Assembly: GCA_949318235.1 (NCBI GenBank)
Contig: OX439135.1
Location: 23,390,957-23,454,956, forward strand
Length of the DNA stretch: 64,000 nucleotides
From: Ecdyonurus torrentis
Lineage: Eukaryota > Arthropoda > Insecta > Ephemeroptera > Heptageniidae
Direction: 5' to 3'
The notes below the pieces were generated by a model that saw nothing but the letters and a program-made list of their open reading frames with translations, searched no databases and was not told where the DNA came from. A program made the position numbers and the translations under genes. Positions 32,169-45,821 of this stretch are shown piece by piece (within the stretch, counting starts at the first letter, position 1; every line of letters begins with the position of its first letter).

Positions 32169-33351
32169 AACGCGTAATTTTGACGCACTTCGAGCGACGT
32201 ATAAACAAAGTTGAAAAAATGTAAAAAAAAAAAAAAAAAATCAAAAAAAAAAATTAAAAGTTTTGATCAAAATAACAATTGGATAAGACAGAATTTTTGT
32301 CGTTATTTTTATATGAGCTCGTTCTATAAACTACACACAAATATTGAGCCAGCTTCGAAAATGTTCCTTTGTTAAAAACAGCTGGTTACGACGTCGTTAC
32401 CTGTTTACTACGTTTATACATATGGTCGATCATTGTTATTTCTTCTTTTAGAAATTGATAATGAAAGAAACTTTCAAAAAAAAAAAATAGTTTCAGTCTC
32501 AATATGAGACTCACTTTTATCGGCCCAAAAACAAAAAAAAAAAAACAAGATCAACGAATGAACGTTTCTTATTTTGTTGGCCAGCCAATCTTTCAGATTC
32601 ACTTTACAGAACGAGCTAGGGAACAATTAAAATAAACATGTGGATATAATATGTGGAATCAAAAAAAGAAATAGTTTGGAACATATTTCTTCATTGCTTT
32701 GTGTTTCGAGTATAATTCTCGCTATTTTAGTTTGAGAAATATCAGACGAACACCACTTTCTTTATATTACGCAAGGTTTAAATAATGAACGCTTTCCAAA
32801 TAAATAATAGACATCATGGAACTGAATGTGCTTTTCAACGCTAAGTTTAACTTTATGATTTAATTAAATTTATATACAATTAAATAAAAATACTATAAAA
32901 TTAATAAATATATTGTAAATCTGTAAATAAAAATATAAACGCATATTAATTGAATAATAAACTGTACTGACTAAAACATTTTAAAATATATTTTTTTATA
33001 TTAAAAAATAGAAAAGTTTGGAAATTATGATTTTTTTTATCACATGAATACGGTAACGTATTTTAAACAAATTCAAATTTGTAATTATTTATTGATAGTA
33101 TTATTTTTTTTTTGTTATTTATATAATGGTCTCTCTCTCTCTCTCTCTCTCCCTTTCTCTTGTCATTTGAAGGTGTTAACTTATAATAGTTTTTGCAAAT
33201 AAACAATTAAGAATAATAAAAAAAAATAATAAAATAATAAAAATGACCAAATTAAATATTACAATATTGATTTATAAACTTTTTCATTAATCTACATAAA
33301 ATTACATTTATCATATTATACGTGCGAAGTGAAGAAAAAAATGGAAGACTA

Positions 33352-33577
33352 TATCGATCTTGTTGCCAAAAAATAGGACTATCTCGTTTTTTGTCAGTGT
33401 AAGCAAAAGGCCTATCTCTTATTTTGTCAGTGGAAACAAAAGACCTATCTCGTTCCCGAACGTTATGTAGATGGCGCTCGAGATAGACCTTTTGCTTCCA
33501 CTGACAAAATACGAGATTGGCTTTTTGCTTCCACTGACAAAAAACGAGATAGGCCTTTTTTTCGCAACAAGATCAAT
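33352..33577. mobile_element. hairpin MITE with internal direct repeats
   Basis: Ends TATCGATCTTGTTGC and GCAACAAGATCAATA are inverted. Each arm contains two copies of a unit like CTATCTCGTTTTTTGTCAGTG followed by GCAAAAGG. The centre is GAACGTTATGTAGATGGCGC. Non-coding. Confidence 0.75.
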
Positions 33578-33742
33578 AATTTTTTACATTATTGTATTTT
33601 ATATTAGAACTCACTATATGGCTTATTTTTGGCACATTAAGCTTTAAGGTTCAGAAATAATTATTGGAATATACTTTTTATTTATTATTATTTTGTTCTA
33701 AATAAATTATTTATTTGCAAAACCTATTAAGAGTCAAATCAC

Positions 33743-33822
<80 letters not shown>

Positions 33823-34384
33823 AAAAAAAGTAATAAAAAAAGAATTTTATCAATTTGTTTAGCATAAAATATAAATATTTAAATTTCATTTCTAAAAATT
33901 ATTTAATTTATATTTTAAATTTTTAAAGATATAATTTTGTAAATTATTTTATTTCATATTTTATAGCAATATATTAAATATTAAATTATTTATTTTATTT
34001 TGTATTGGTATTAGATTATAAGATAAGTTACATACTATAACTTTTAAACAGCAGGTGTCGAGAACTCAATAAAATAAAATATTTTAAATTAGGAAAAGAT
34101 GTTTAAAAGTAAAACTAAGAAATATGATAAAGTAATAACGAGAACTATGATTACGTACTGATAGCATAAATTTAAATAATATTATCAGCATCTAGGTTAA
34201 AACTTTGGGCATTGTAAAAAATAAAATCTGAAATTACAAATAGAAACACCAGTTTTTTTGTTTTTTATTAAGAACCAGTGATAATTTAACTTTACATCTC
34301 ATTTTTTAATTTTTAAGGAGATTTACTTAAAAATCACCGGTTAATAAACTCAATCCTAAATTAGAAACTTTTATATTATGTTAA
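33578..34384. other. AT-rich repeat debris with a GA microsatellite
   Basis: 33590-33830 resembles the forward arm of D1 (29580-29760), including the GGCACATTAAG word and the following GA-run (33744-33819). The rest is AT-rich with no reading frame of note. Confidence 0.45.
33744..33819 (+). repeat. (GA)n microsatellite
   Basis: About 38 uninterrupted AG units. The same position in related arms carries GA-runs at 29749-29760 and 41532-41585, and CT-runs at 33130-33160 and 48236-48271. Confidence 0.95.
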
Positions 34385-34702
34385 TTAAAGGCGTTGAACC
34401 TCTTAAAAAAATTCCTAATATTCCTACATACCTTAATATCAACGTTGATTTGGCCGTCGTAGTCATTGATTTCTAATTTAATTCCCATTCACAAAATAGT
34501 ACATGAGGTCACTGACATCACAGCTTGCTTGTATGATGCGTGTGTGGACCAGGCGAGCTGTGACGTCATTGACCGCACAAAACATTTTATGAATATAAAA
34601 ATAAATTAGAAATCTATGACTCCGGCCAAATCAACGTTGATATTTAGGTATTATGATATTATGCAAGATTTTTTAGTTGAACATGTTCTACTTCTTTAAG
34701 TG
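34385..34702. mobile_element. CRE-bearing MITE (F3 family), copy 1
   Basis: TIRs of over 100 bp: the left starts AAAGGCGTTGAACCTC, passes ATATCAACGTTGATTTGGCC and continues GTAGTCATTGATTTCTAATT. The right side is the complement. The centre has TGACGTCA at 34561-34568 and a near-match (TGACATCA) at 34513. Other copies: 48889-49193 and 62156-62472 (full), 40385-40562 and 40876-40955 (right parts). Confidence 0.75.
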
Positions 34703-37700
34703 ACATTACAAGAACAAAGAACGAACTTTTAAAGTCGTAATTCTGTGTTGTTTACTTCACAGTTCACTGCACTAGTGACGTCATAACAATTTGCTCCAAC
34801 CATGGAGTGTCTGGTTAATTAAGCTTTAGTTACATAAAAGCACATATTAATTTCAATTATTACTTTCTCTCTTATCAGATGATCATAGTTTCGGAAAATT
34901 TTATGATAGTAAGTACTAGAAACTCACTAATTAGTATCACTCACTATTAATTAGTAGTTCTATTCAAATGACTTCTAAATTTCAGAAGTTTTTTCTCTGG
35001 ATTTTGAGATACAAGCCGGCTAAATACAGCCCTTCATTTTCTCATTTAACAAAAGCAATCATATGATCCACGTTTAAATATATGTAAAAATAACAGTTAT
35101 ATTTTAGCAATATTAAATATAATTGTTCTAACTTTTTTTATAAATTTTATTAGTTAATATTACTAACAAAAATATTAACAAATATTTAAAATATAATATT
35201 ATAATTTTTTTATGAATTTCTAATAAAATGTAATAAATTGTAAAAATTAATTTGTCTTCTAAATTGTTGTGCATGCTTGACGTAAAATTAATATGTATAA
35301 ACAAATTGAAAGTGCGCGCGATGTTTAGTGAGAATATAATACAGCAATGAGAATGAGAGCATACGATGTATTGTACAACATAATAAATGCAAAGTATATA
35401 CATATAGGGTGTATGCAGATGACGTCATATTTAATGCACTTGGAGGCCATACTGGAGTAAAGAATAACATTGCTCAGCATAGGACAAACTTCATTTAAGC
35501 CAATTTTCTTTGGAATATTAGTTATTTTTTTTTTTGTTATTTTTATTTTTCTCAAATACTTGAGATATACTAATTCAACAAATTTACAACATATTTACAG
35601 CATCAATGCTCTCAAAAATATTGCATAGTAATTTAAACTGGCAAATTATTTATTTTCTTATGTCACCCATGTTATTGTGTTATCCAACATGGCGTGGACT
35701 TTAACATGAATGCAAACACCCTATATGGTGGAGAGAGTGCAAGTCACTAAAATCGATAAAAATCAATAAAAATCGATCTCAAGATATTTGACCGTCCCGA
35801 AGAAAAGAAAAAAAAAATATTGAAATTAACATTGGGCCTTATGGGCTTAAAATTTAAAAAATCATATAAAATTAATTTGCCAGGTGATCCCCTAAAATTA
35901 TTATATATTTGAAATTGTCTCAAGCTGAAGTATCATTGTGCAAAATTTCAGATATTTTTTGACGATAAAAGTTTGAGTCTAATGTCCTACGTCGGTACCC
36001 TACTCCCTTAATGAAGTTTCAGTCCCATAAGAGCCCATGATAATTTTAAAATTTGTATTTTCCTTCTTATCTTATCACGGGTTCTCAATATTTTATCATA
36101 TGAATAGTTTTATTAAATTTCAAATTGCCTCACAAAGTTTAAAAAAATAAGGTTATATTTCTAAATGAAAGCAATCCACAGTAAATACAAGATTTAATTT
36201 TCTAATTTGCCAGCAATTATAGGCTTCGTGTTCAAATATATTTACAAAAAATATCAAAATTAAATGCAAGCAAAAATTAATACTTTTGTATTAAAACTTT
36301 TTTTTTAAATGTTAGTATATAATACAAATAAAAATTAAATATAATAATAAAAATATATTATTATAAATAATATATCAAATGCAAGTATTAAATTATAAAA
36401 TATGAAAATTATTTTTCCTTCAATATTAGTTCATTGTAATTACGACGATGTCATATAGATAAGAGTAAGATTTAGGCTACGAATGTGAAATGATAAGAAA
36501 AAACAAGAAGTTACGATGTAGCTAAATCCATGACTACGATACCATAGAGGCATAGATTGATAACAGAAAAAAATTAAGTCAGGTATTTAAATACTGTAAA
36601 TGCAATATGAAAATAAAAAGCCTATAGACCCCTTGCACATCCTTGCGCTTTGTCGCCATGTTTGTGGTGCCTAATGCATTGTCCAGCATAGGGGAAACTT
36701 CGTTTTTCCTAATTTTTCACATAAAAAATCGTTTATTTCAACTCAACAAATTTTTCTCATATCCTTCGAGCTTATTAGGAGCTAGAAATAAGGCTTTGAT
36801 TGAGGTTTGAAGCTTCTTTTGCTATTAAAAAAATAAAAATGATGTTTTTCGTATGCTGGCCTATGTATTCCTGACCAACAAAATTGCGGCTCTTAAATAT
36901 GAGTGCAACCGGTCTATAGATCAGAGGGTGTGTACGCATGACGTCATTCTGAGTGCTTTTCGATGCTCTTCTTGAGCAATGAATAACATTGCTCAGCATA
37001 CAACAAGCGTATAGTTTTTGGCTATTTTCTTTAGATATTTAACAATTTTTTGGATATTATTATTTTTCTTGCATACTTGAGGTACTAATTAAACCTGTTA
37101 ACAGCATCAATACTATTAAAAAAATTTAGAAATATTTTTAAACTGGCAAAATGTGACATTTTCCTATAATACCGGCCAATGTTATTTAGTACTCACTTGT
37201 GACGTCGACTTTAACATGAATGAAACCACCCTAAAGAACAGGTATTATTATACTACAATAGAAGACGTTGCAAAAGTAGGTTGAGTGATAAAATAAACAA
37301 ACTGACAGCTCAACAATACTAACAAAGTGCTAGCAGACGACTTGGTGTTCATGTCTACATTTAACATGCTTTCTTATGGGGCAATGAAGCAGCTATAACT
37401 CAAGTTAGAATTATTTTTCAGGGCTGAAATTTTTACTGTAGCTTACTGAGCCCAAAATCTTTTGTTTTCCTGGATTTCAAGTGATTTGGTTAAATAATAT
37501 TTTTTTCACCTAATTGATCTCAAATCCAGGAAAACATGATTAAAAATGATGATTACATGATAGAAAAAATTATTTAACACGAAATGGGATCTTCAAATTT
37601 GATGACAATTTTTACCAGAATGTTAATGTAGCCCCACGAGAGAGCGTGAAAATACTGTAAAATATGCAATTTGTGTGACTTTAGATTTATGACGTCAGAA

Positions 37701-38155
37701 ACATGAAAATTAGTATGAAAATGTTGTGCAGGCTGCATAAATCGAAGTTTCTGATCACTGTTACGGAGCTACTGTTGGGTTTTGAGATACAAACTAAAGT
37801 TATTTGTGTAAGTCTTATCAAGTGTTTGTGATATAAATACTTATGTTTTTCTCTGGTTTATTTCTTTTAATATATTTTATAAAATTTCTAAACACATCTT
37901 TGGTTTTGAAAAAGTATTAGTTTTAATAACATATTATACATTATCTTAATTTTTTTATTAACAAATAATAGTTAACATATTACTAAAAATAATTTTATAA
38001 TTTTTATTATATGTATGTATATAAATTTATTATAATATTATATAAAATAATAAATTATTTATAATTTTTGGTAAATTGTTTGAAATTAACAATAAGTACT
38101 GAACCATATAATTGAACTTAGACATTCCAAAGTCATTAATATATTTTTGTAATTT
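34703..38155. other. repeat debris between D1 and D2, no gene
   Basis: 34800-36060 and 36900-37240 are diverged copies of D1 30100-31080. Each has a block like GGGTGTATGCAGATGACGTC followed by CAACATGGCGTGGACTTTAA. A hairpin-like segment at 37374-37540 matches 50190-50445. CRE octamers lie at 34776, 35420, 36939 and 37690. No convincing frame. Confidence 0.5.
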
Positions 38156-39004
38156 GTAATCACAAATATGTATGATGAAGATTACTGACTAAAGGTGACA
38201 TGGTAACGACGTAGGCCAATATATTCAAACTTTTCTCGTCAAAAAATTTTTTTATATTTTTTACAACTTCAGCTTGAGACAAATTCAAATATATAAATAT
38301 TTTGGGGGATCACCGTGCAAATTAATGTTATATAATATTTTGAAATTTAAGTCCATTAAGGCCCAATGTTAATTTCAATAATTTTTTTCGGGACGGTCAA
38401 ACATCTTGAAATATTTCAGTTTTTCGTTATTTCGTATATTTCTTAAAAATATATTGTTTTAAATATTTTATAATATTTGGACAAAATACTGGAAAGTTTT
38501 TTTTTTTTTTTTTTAATTTGCAGTTTGTCCCTGCCTATATGATTCCTAAGTTAACATAGACAATAAGTTTTTAGTGCCCCAATGTTTTAAATTTCAATAT
38601 TTTGTTATATATTTTTGTGTGCACAACCAGCACTAATTGCGCACTAAATCATAATTATGTTTAAATTTTCAGCGTCAAATAATTTTTTAGCCATGTCCCT
38701 GCTAACTTGATATCATCTTTGTTATCTTAGTAGGGCACTTGTTTTTTAGCTTTAACTTATTTTTACTGCACCGGCACAAGTTGCGCGCTTTAGACACAAA
38801 TCAGCACCAAATCATCTAAAAATTTCAACCTATACGGAAACGGTGTCCCTGAAAATTTGAATCACAACTCGTTTAAGATATTATACACTTTACTGTTTTA
38901 AGGCGTGAAATCAGGTACTGCGGGATTTGACTAAAAAATTGTAAAGTAAGAAAATTTAAAAATTTTGTACGGTGATACATTAGGATATATGGTATCTTCA
39001 TAAA

Positions 39005-39039
<35 letters not shown>

Positions 39040-41529
39040 AGGGGGCGGACACCATGCTAGATGATATAGAAACGTCTAATTTCTATTAAATTACTTTAGA
39101 TTAGATGAAAAATTACTTATTTTTAGGGTTGTGTATCGCTTTAAAGCTTATTAATTAACCTAAAAATTCCAATGCAAATCACTATTAGGTAATATAATAA
39201 TTTTATTAAAAGAATTTAAAAAAATTTGCTATTTTAATCAAATGTTAAATTTGTTATTTTTATCAAATGTTAATTTTGTTATTTTAATATTTATATATTT
39301 TAAACATTTGTAATATTATTATTTTAATTTAGTAAAACTGTTCCTATTATACATACCGCAAATATTACATTTAATATATTAAAATTTAAAAAATACTATT
39401 ATTTATAAATTCATATTTATAGGTTTCTTCATTAAATATTCGATTATAAAATTACTAAACCTATCAGATACATCTATGATATATTTTATGTATGTATTAG
39501 GAATCGTTTAAAAACGCGCTCATTAAGATAATTTGTATGAAGTAAGGAATTAAAATTATTGGCAAAAAGACACCCTGGGAACCCTGGCATTTTAAAATCT
39601 ACAAAAACAAGTTCACAAGTTGTTAAAATCTAATGCTAATATCACTTCTAATTTAAGTTCGATCGTTGTTTAGCCAAAAAAACGATCAGCTGACTTATAC
39701 TTTGATTCATGTAAGTTTTTAGCTTTAGTTAGCACTCAGCCACATTCTATGGTCAAAATGACAAACAGGTATTGCCTTGTATGAAGCGACAATAACTGTT
39801 AATGTAATTTTGGACACCAAAAGTGACCAAATAGCGTGAGACGGTTCTGAAGATACGTGAAGTGGAGTATATAAGGGGGCGTGGCAAACTTTGATTTAAT
39901 TTTTTAATTAAAAAGAAGAGGTGCACCGGCTCCAGACGGCATTTACAATTATTTTCATAAATAGTAGTACCAAATAGTGGATTAAACAAAACTTCAAAAA
40001 ATTTATGGTTTGTGACCCTTTAAGGCACTGAAGCAGCAACTACGGGATTGGACTCGATTGGTCTGAGACGTTGGGAAGAAAGAAAAAATTTAATTGTATG
40101 TAAATATTTATTATAATCTAATAATAATTTCCATTCACAATATGGCAGCTGAGGGCGTATGACGTCAGAGCTTGCCTGTTTACGCGCGCGTGTATTTAGC
40201 TATGTGACGTCATAAACCCGCATCTGTCATTTTGTAAATGTAAATTAAATTAGAAATCAAAAAAAGAGTAATTTAAATGACATTGTTTTTCTCAAAAAAA
40301 TACTATATGCAATCAAGTTGATTACCCACTGTCTGTATCCCAAATTAACTTTCATATCCCGAAAAAAAAAAAAAAAAAAAAAAAAGCTCACCCGGTCTAC
40401 GCGCGAAAAACAACAAGCGAGCTGTAACGTCAGTGACCGCCAGTAGCATTTTGTGAATGAAAAATAAATTAGAAATGGCAACTTTCACCAAATTAACGTT
40501 GTTTTTTAGGTTTGTTAGGATATTACACAACTTTATGGTTCAAGGTGTTCTACGCCTTTAAGAAATCAATATTTTTTTTAATATTCCTAACTAACGAAGT
40601 GACTAAAAACTCCTTTATAACAAGAGCTACAACATTATGTAATGACTTAAACATTGATATCTTCAATGATTCCTGTAATACAATAAAAATGTTGTATAAT
40701 AGGAATGTTGAACAGCAATGATTATGTTATTAAAATACATATTCTGTAGTCCAATTTTAATGTATATGTGCATGCGTGTGTTACTTTTACTTTGTAAGCC
40801 ATTGATTATTTGTACTGTGAGTGTACCACCAATGTATTGGGCGCTAGCTTGTTTTCGGTTGACAAATAAATAAAATGACTCCGGCCAAATATTTAGATAT
40901 GTTAGGATATTATAGACAAGTTTTTTTGGTCAAGGTTTTCTACGCCTTTCAAAGATTGTTTTTTTTTAGTAAATGAAGGGAAGTTCAATTATTATTTCAG
41001 AAAAAATTACAAAGCACCAGAAAATGTAAACTTACTATGTCCTTTCAAATTTCATAAAATTGAAACAACATGTCATCTACCACAAAATGGGATCTACAAA
41101 ACTGATGATAAATTTCATCAGAATGTAAATGTAGCCCCAAAAGAGAGCGCAAAGAAACTGTAAAGTAAACAATTTGCATGAATATCTCTATTTCTGACGT
41201 CAGAAACAGGAAAAAACTAGTATAAAAATTTTGTGAGGGTTGCATAAATCAAAATTTTTTGATCACTACAACGGCGTTACAGTTGGGTTTTGAGACAAAC
41301 TAAAGTTATTTATGTAAGTCCTATCAAGTGTTTTGTGATGTAAATGCTTATATTTTTTTGTTTTCTATGACTTAAATTTAGGCACATTAAGTTTATAAAT
41401 CAATAATGTAATATTTTGTTTGGTTACTTTTATTATTTATTTATTTTTATTTTATTTTATTTTTTTTTACTTTTTATTTTAAATTGTTTATTTTCAAAAA
41501 CTATTAGAAGTCAATCACCATATCTAATG

Positions 41530-41531
<2 letters not shown>

Positions 41532-41585
<54 letters not shown>
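41532..41585 (+). repeat. (GA)n microsatellite in D2
   Basis: GA-run that is much longer than at the equivalent D1 position (29749-29760), showing change since duplication. An open frame across it (41416-41604) is an artefact of the repeat. Confidence 0.9.
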
Positions 41586-41588
<3 letters not shown>

Positions 41589-41933
41589 ATTGAGGCCCGC
41601 GTGATAAAGTAAAAGAAAAGATAATAGAATTTCACAAATTATAGTTAAGCATAAAAATTAAAAACTTGTTATTTAAAAAAAAAAAAATTTAATTATATAC
41701 TTTAAAATTAATGTAGATATATACTTATATAAATTATTTTATTTAATATTTTAATTCAATATATTAAATAATAAATTATTTAATTAATTATGTTGTAGTG
41801 TACAACTTAGATTAAATTTTAAATGTTAACAAACTCCAGACCAATTTGGAATTGAACTTATAAACAAAGACAAGTGTTAAAGGCTGACGGAATATTGACA
41901 AAGAAATTAAAAACATACAGGGTGTATGCGGAT

Positions 41934-42690
41934 CCCTGGCAAAAGTTATCCACGGATATTCAATGATTCCCATGGATAATGTCTGGTTTCCCATAGATAT
42001 TTATATACTTCCCATGGATATTAGTATTTCCCACGTGGACTTTATTTCTATCCATGGGAAATTGAATATCCATGGACAGATTTTAATATTTCCCACGTTG
42101 TTTATAATTCCCATGGATAGTTTAAGTATTTCCCATGGATAGTTTTATGTGTCCATGGGAATTATTTAAGCGTGGCGGCATGACGAATATGACGATCTAA
42201 GCTCATTTACACAGTCCGAGTGCAAAAAATTAAAAAATGCATAAGAATAAAAAGTGTTTATTTTTTAACCTTCAACTAGAATCAATGAAAAAAAAATTCA
42301 TTTTTTTTTAATTTTCTTCCCAAAAAGTGGGTTTATTTCAAAAAGTTACCAACCCGTAAAAAATTTTATCGCGTTTTTCGATGTAACTCAATTTTTAATA
42401 CCCCGAAAAGTCATTCTAAATTGTTGATTAAGAGCATATATTAACAAATAACCAATATAGATTGATAGTTTTAAAAAAAATGCATGATAAAGTGAATATC
42501 CACTGACAGAAAAATTATCCATGGGGATTTCAACATTTTCCCCATGGATAGTTTCTATCCATGGGAAAAAAAACTATCCACGGGCAATTTGTCCATGGAC
42601 AATAATTTCCCATGGATAGAAACTATCCATGGGGAAAATGTTGAAATCCCCATGGATAATTTATTATCCATGGATACACTTTTGCCTGGG
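41934..42690. mobile_element. 757-bp TIR element packed with CCATGG palindromes
   Basis: Ends CCCTGGCAAAAGTTATCC and GGATACACTTTTGCCTGGG are inverted. The empty site in D1 reads GCGGATGACG at 30103-30112. The element is flanked by AT on both sides, giving a 2-bp duplication. I count 15 CCATGG words, mostly as TCCCATGGATA, in two clusters (41960-42160 and 42515-42675). The second cluster is a palindrome (42515-42659) with perfectly paired outer 50 bp. Between the clusters is AT-rich non-coding DNA. A non-autonomous DNA transposon is likely; the superfamily is unknown. Confidence 0.82.
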
Positions 42691-43494
42691 ATGACGTAAT
42701 ATTTAGTGCGCTTGGAGGACATACTGGAGTATTGAACAACATTGTTTAACATAGGACAAACATTGTTTTAGGCAATTTTCTTTGGGAAATACTGTATGTT
42801 AAATTTTTATTAATGTTATTTTTCTCAAGCATATTGGATATACTAATTCAACATATTTACAACATCAATCCTCTAAAAAATATTACATAGTGTTTTTAAA
42901 CTGGCAAAATGATTTATTTTCCTATGCTACCCATGTTATTGAGTTATCCAACATGGCGTCAACTTTAACATGAATGCATACACCCTATACAAGAACCTTG
43001 ATCACATACATATTTGATCATAATGTTCAGCAGAGGTGAAGTAAAGCATAAGGAAAAATGATAATATGTTGCATAGAAAAGTTCTCTTCTTTATATCTGT
43101 TCTTTAAAATTAATTTTAAGGGAGTAAGGTACCGATTTTATATCTCAAAAACTAGAAAGTGTTTTGGGTTAAAATTTGCTATCATTGTGTAGCTAAGGGT
43201 CACACCTAGCCGTGGTAAAAATTTCATGATGTTTGACCGTCCCGAAAAAAAGAAAAAAATTATTGAAATTAGCATCGGGTCTTATGGGTTTAAAATAACC
43301 AAAATTTATATAAAATTAAGTTGCACGGTGAACCCTCTCCCCCCCCCCCCCACCGCCCCCCGCCCCCATCCCAAAATTTATATTTTTGAAATTGTCTCAA
43401 GCTGAAGTATCATTGTGCAAAATTTCAGATTTTTTTTTTTTTTTAGTTGTAAAGAAAGAAAAATCTGAAATTATGCATTGTGATAGATTAGTAA

Positions 43495-44061
43495 GGTGGA
43501 GACAGCGGTCAAAGTTTCGCGTTTTTATTGTGACAGCGATAGTAAACTAGCTCTCTGATTGGCTAGCGGGTTTACGCGCTAAGAGCTGGCGCATTTCTTT
43601 AACTTTTGCGGTAGCGGTAATGCGCTTCGCATAAGTTAGACTTCACCTAACTTTTGCGAAAACATAAAGAATGCGGTATGACGTGGGCCAATCAGACGCG
43701 CCGTTCAGGCATCGGCAGATGACAATCGTTTATTATGTCTCGCGCCAAATTCAAACCACTCTTTTAACTCCTGTGTACATTGTGTTAAATCTTGTTAATA
43801 ATAAGGTGTGATATAAAATTTTCAGTATGTAATTTATTTTTTCAACACTACAAATAAATGCACATTGTTAATTTTGCTTAAACACCTCTATTATTAATTT
43901 ATTATTCTTTTCTCTTTTTGTCAGCTGGGCATGGTCCTCCATTTTAAATGGCCGTTTATCACAAAACTTTAGGGGATAAAAATTTGACCACTGTTTGCTC
44001 AGCTATCGCAGTCACATTTTAATGGGAATGCGATTGCGATAATTTGACCACTGTCTCCACC
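43495..44061. mobile_element. 567-bp TIR element with promoter-like interior, copy 1
   Basis: Starts GGTGGAGACAGCGGTCAAAG and ends TTTGACCACTGTCTCCACC. The interior is richer in GC and contains ATTGG (43558) and CCAAT (43688) boxes, an E2F-like GCGCCAAA (43742-43749), a donor-like AAG/GTGTGA (43803), and a pyrimidine tract ending TTTTTGTCAG (43924). It has no open frame. The interior could be a captured host promoter plus first intron; this is inference. Absent from D1. Confidence 0.75.
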
Positions 44062-44078
44062 TTTAAGATTAGTATAAA

Positions 44079-44645
44079 GGTGGAGACAGCGGTCAAAGTT
44101 TCGCATTTTTATTGTGACAGCGATAGTAAACTAGCTCTCTGATTGGCTAGCGGGTTTACGCGCTAAGAGCTGGCGCATTTCTTTAACTTTTGCGGTAGCG
44201 GTAATGCGCTTCGCATAAGTTAGACTTCACCTAACTTTTGCGAAAACATAAAGAATGCGGTATGACGTGGGCCAATCAGACGCGCCGTTCAGGCATCGGC
44301 AGATGACAATCGTTTATTATGTCTCGCGCCAAATTTAAACCACTCTTTTAACTCCTGTGTACATTGTGTTAAATCTTGTTAATAATAAGACGTGATATAA
44401 AATTTTCAGTATGTAATTTATTTTTTCAACACTACAAATAAATGCACATTATTAATTTTGCTTAAACACCTCTATTATTAATTTATTATTCTTTTCTCTT
44501 TTTGTCAGCTGGGCATGGTCCTCCATTTTAAATGGCCGTTTATCACAAAACTTTAGGGGATAAAAATTTGACCACTGTTTGCTCAGCTATCGCAGTCACA
44601 TTTTAATGGGAATGCGATTGCGATAATTTGACCACTGTCTCCACC
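44079..44645. mobile_element. 567-bp TIR element, copy 2
   Basis: Same length and orientation as copy 1 and nearly identical. The 17-bp spacer between them is TTTAAGATTAGTATAAA. The donor-like GT of copy 1 reads AC here, while the acceptor-like end and CCAAT/E2F words are kept. The right end was hit by a hAT-like MITE. Confidence 0.75.
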
Positions 44646-44986
44646 ATAGAGTTATTATAGATAGAGAGGAGAGGGTTCAGAGCTCTGCGGTCCTAGCTCT
44701 GAGTTGCGCTTTGTCGCCATCGTATAGCTCCACTCTTGAGTGTGTTCGCAAAATCACACATCAGCTGTTTCAGCTACTTGCGCAGAAACGAGTTTCTCAC
44801 CTCACTCTGCTTCTACGCATATTATTTTTCGAACGGGCCACTGCTTACCACAAGTGACCGCTTGGAGCAGCACTGTAAAAAGAGCTCCATAAGTTGAGTG
44901 TCTTTGTGAGAGTAACTTCTTTGGCGGCACAGAGAGCTCAATGTTATTAACATAGGGCTTACCTCTCTATCTATATAATCTCTTTG
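44646..44986. mobile_element. hAT-like MITE inserted at the end of copy 2
   Basis: Flanked by tctccacc on both sides (44638-44645 and 44988-44995), an 8-bp duplication typical of hAT elements (a ninth base also matches). The ends ATAGAGTTATTATAGATAGA and TCTATCTATATAATCTCTTT are inverted. The interior is GC-richer, with TTGCGCTTTGTCGCCAT, a word also found at 36647. Non-coding. Confidence 0.7.
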
Positions 44987-45053
44987 GTCTCCACCTTAAG
45001 GTATCTTCAAAAAAAGTAAATATTTTAGGGGGTCACCATATTAGGTTTTAATT

Positions 45054-45090
<37 letters not shown>

Positions 45091-45243
45091 TTTGTCTCAT
45101 AAGAGCCCATGTTAATTTCAATATTATTTTCTCTCTAATCTGATAGTCACGGGTTCTGAAAAGTACTAATTACTCACTAATTAGTATCACTCACTATTAA
45201 TTAGTAGTTTGAACAAAATAGACCCGGTGCATATTAAAGGCAG

Positions 45244-45789
45244 CAGGGCCGGCTTGGGGCACGTTGGCCCGGTCTGGCAATCTGGGAATTGGCCCGCATA
45301 TGCTGGGGGGTCTGGGGGGCGCTAGCCCCCCAGCTTGCGCCGCAGACGAAAATTTTTTTAAAAGGGGGCGTGGCACTGGTTTTTTCGCTAATTTTGAATT
45401 AAATTTTATTTTTTTCACATTTTTTAAAATAATGTTTAACACTATTATATTGAAAAATAAGTATGCAATTGAACCATGACATTATTTTGATATACTACGA
45501 TCTACATGACATGACCTTCGGCCACCTTAAAAAAATATTAGACAAAAAAATTGATGTATGATAGAAAACAAACTATATTGAAGGAAATTGTTATAATGTA
45601 ATGATTTAATTGAAGTATGGGGGAAAAAAGAAAAAAAAAGGGGGGGGGCAGAACAGGGATTTGTAAATTTATAATTATAGGTGTAGATAACTTAAAAATT
45701 TTTCGAATGGTTTGACTTGAAAGGGCTTGATTTTGAGTTTAAATTTGAAAAAAACGAGCCATTACTTGGGGAAATCAATATTTAGGCCA

Positions 45790-45821
<32 letters not shown>

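Larger units (their letters stand above)
27210..33165. repeat. direct duplication block D1
   Basis: Matches D2 (38156-48275) in the same orientation, starting TGTAATCACAATTATGTAT and ending at the CT-run near 33160. Recognisable stretches include the GCACCGGCTACAAACGGC region (28940), GGTGCATATTAAAGGCAC (31676) and CATATGGTCGATCATTG (32419). D1 is itself partly palindromic: 29590-29760 recurs inverted at 33130-33300. It lacks four insertions found in D2 but has a hairpin (31956-32168) and about 525 bp (31125-31650) that D2 lacks. Only short accidental reading frames occur. Confidence 0.75.

Noticed and set aside
35128..35555. Overlapping minus-strand frames
   Set aside because: AT-rich hydrophobic translations in a diverged D-type repeat, not kept open in the related copies at 30100 and 42700.
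45197..45479. Frames of 71-81 codons at the left end of the hAT-like element
   Set aside because: They run through the terminal repeat on opposite strands and show no transposase motifs.
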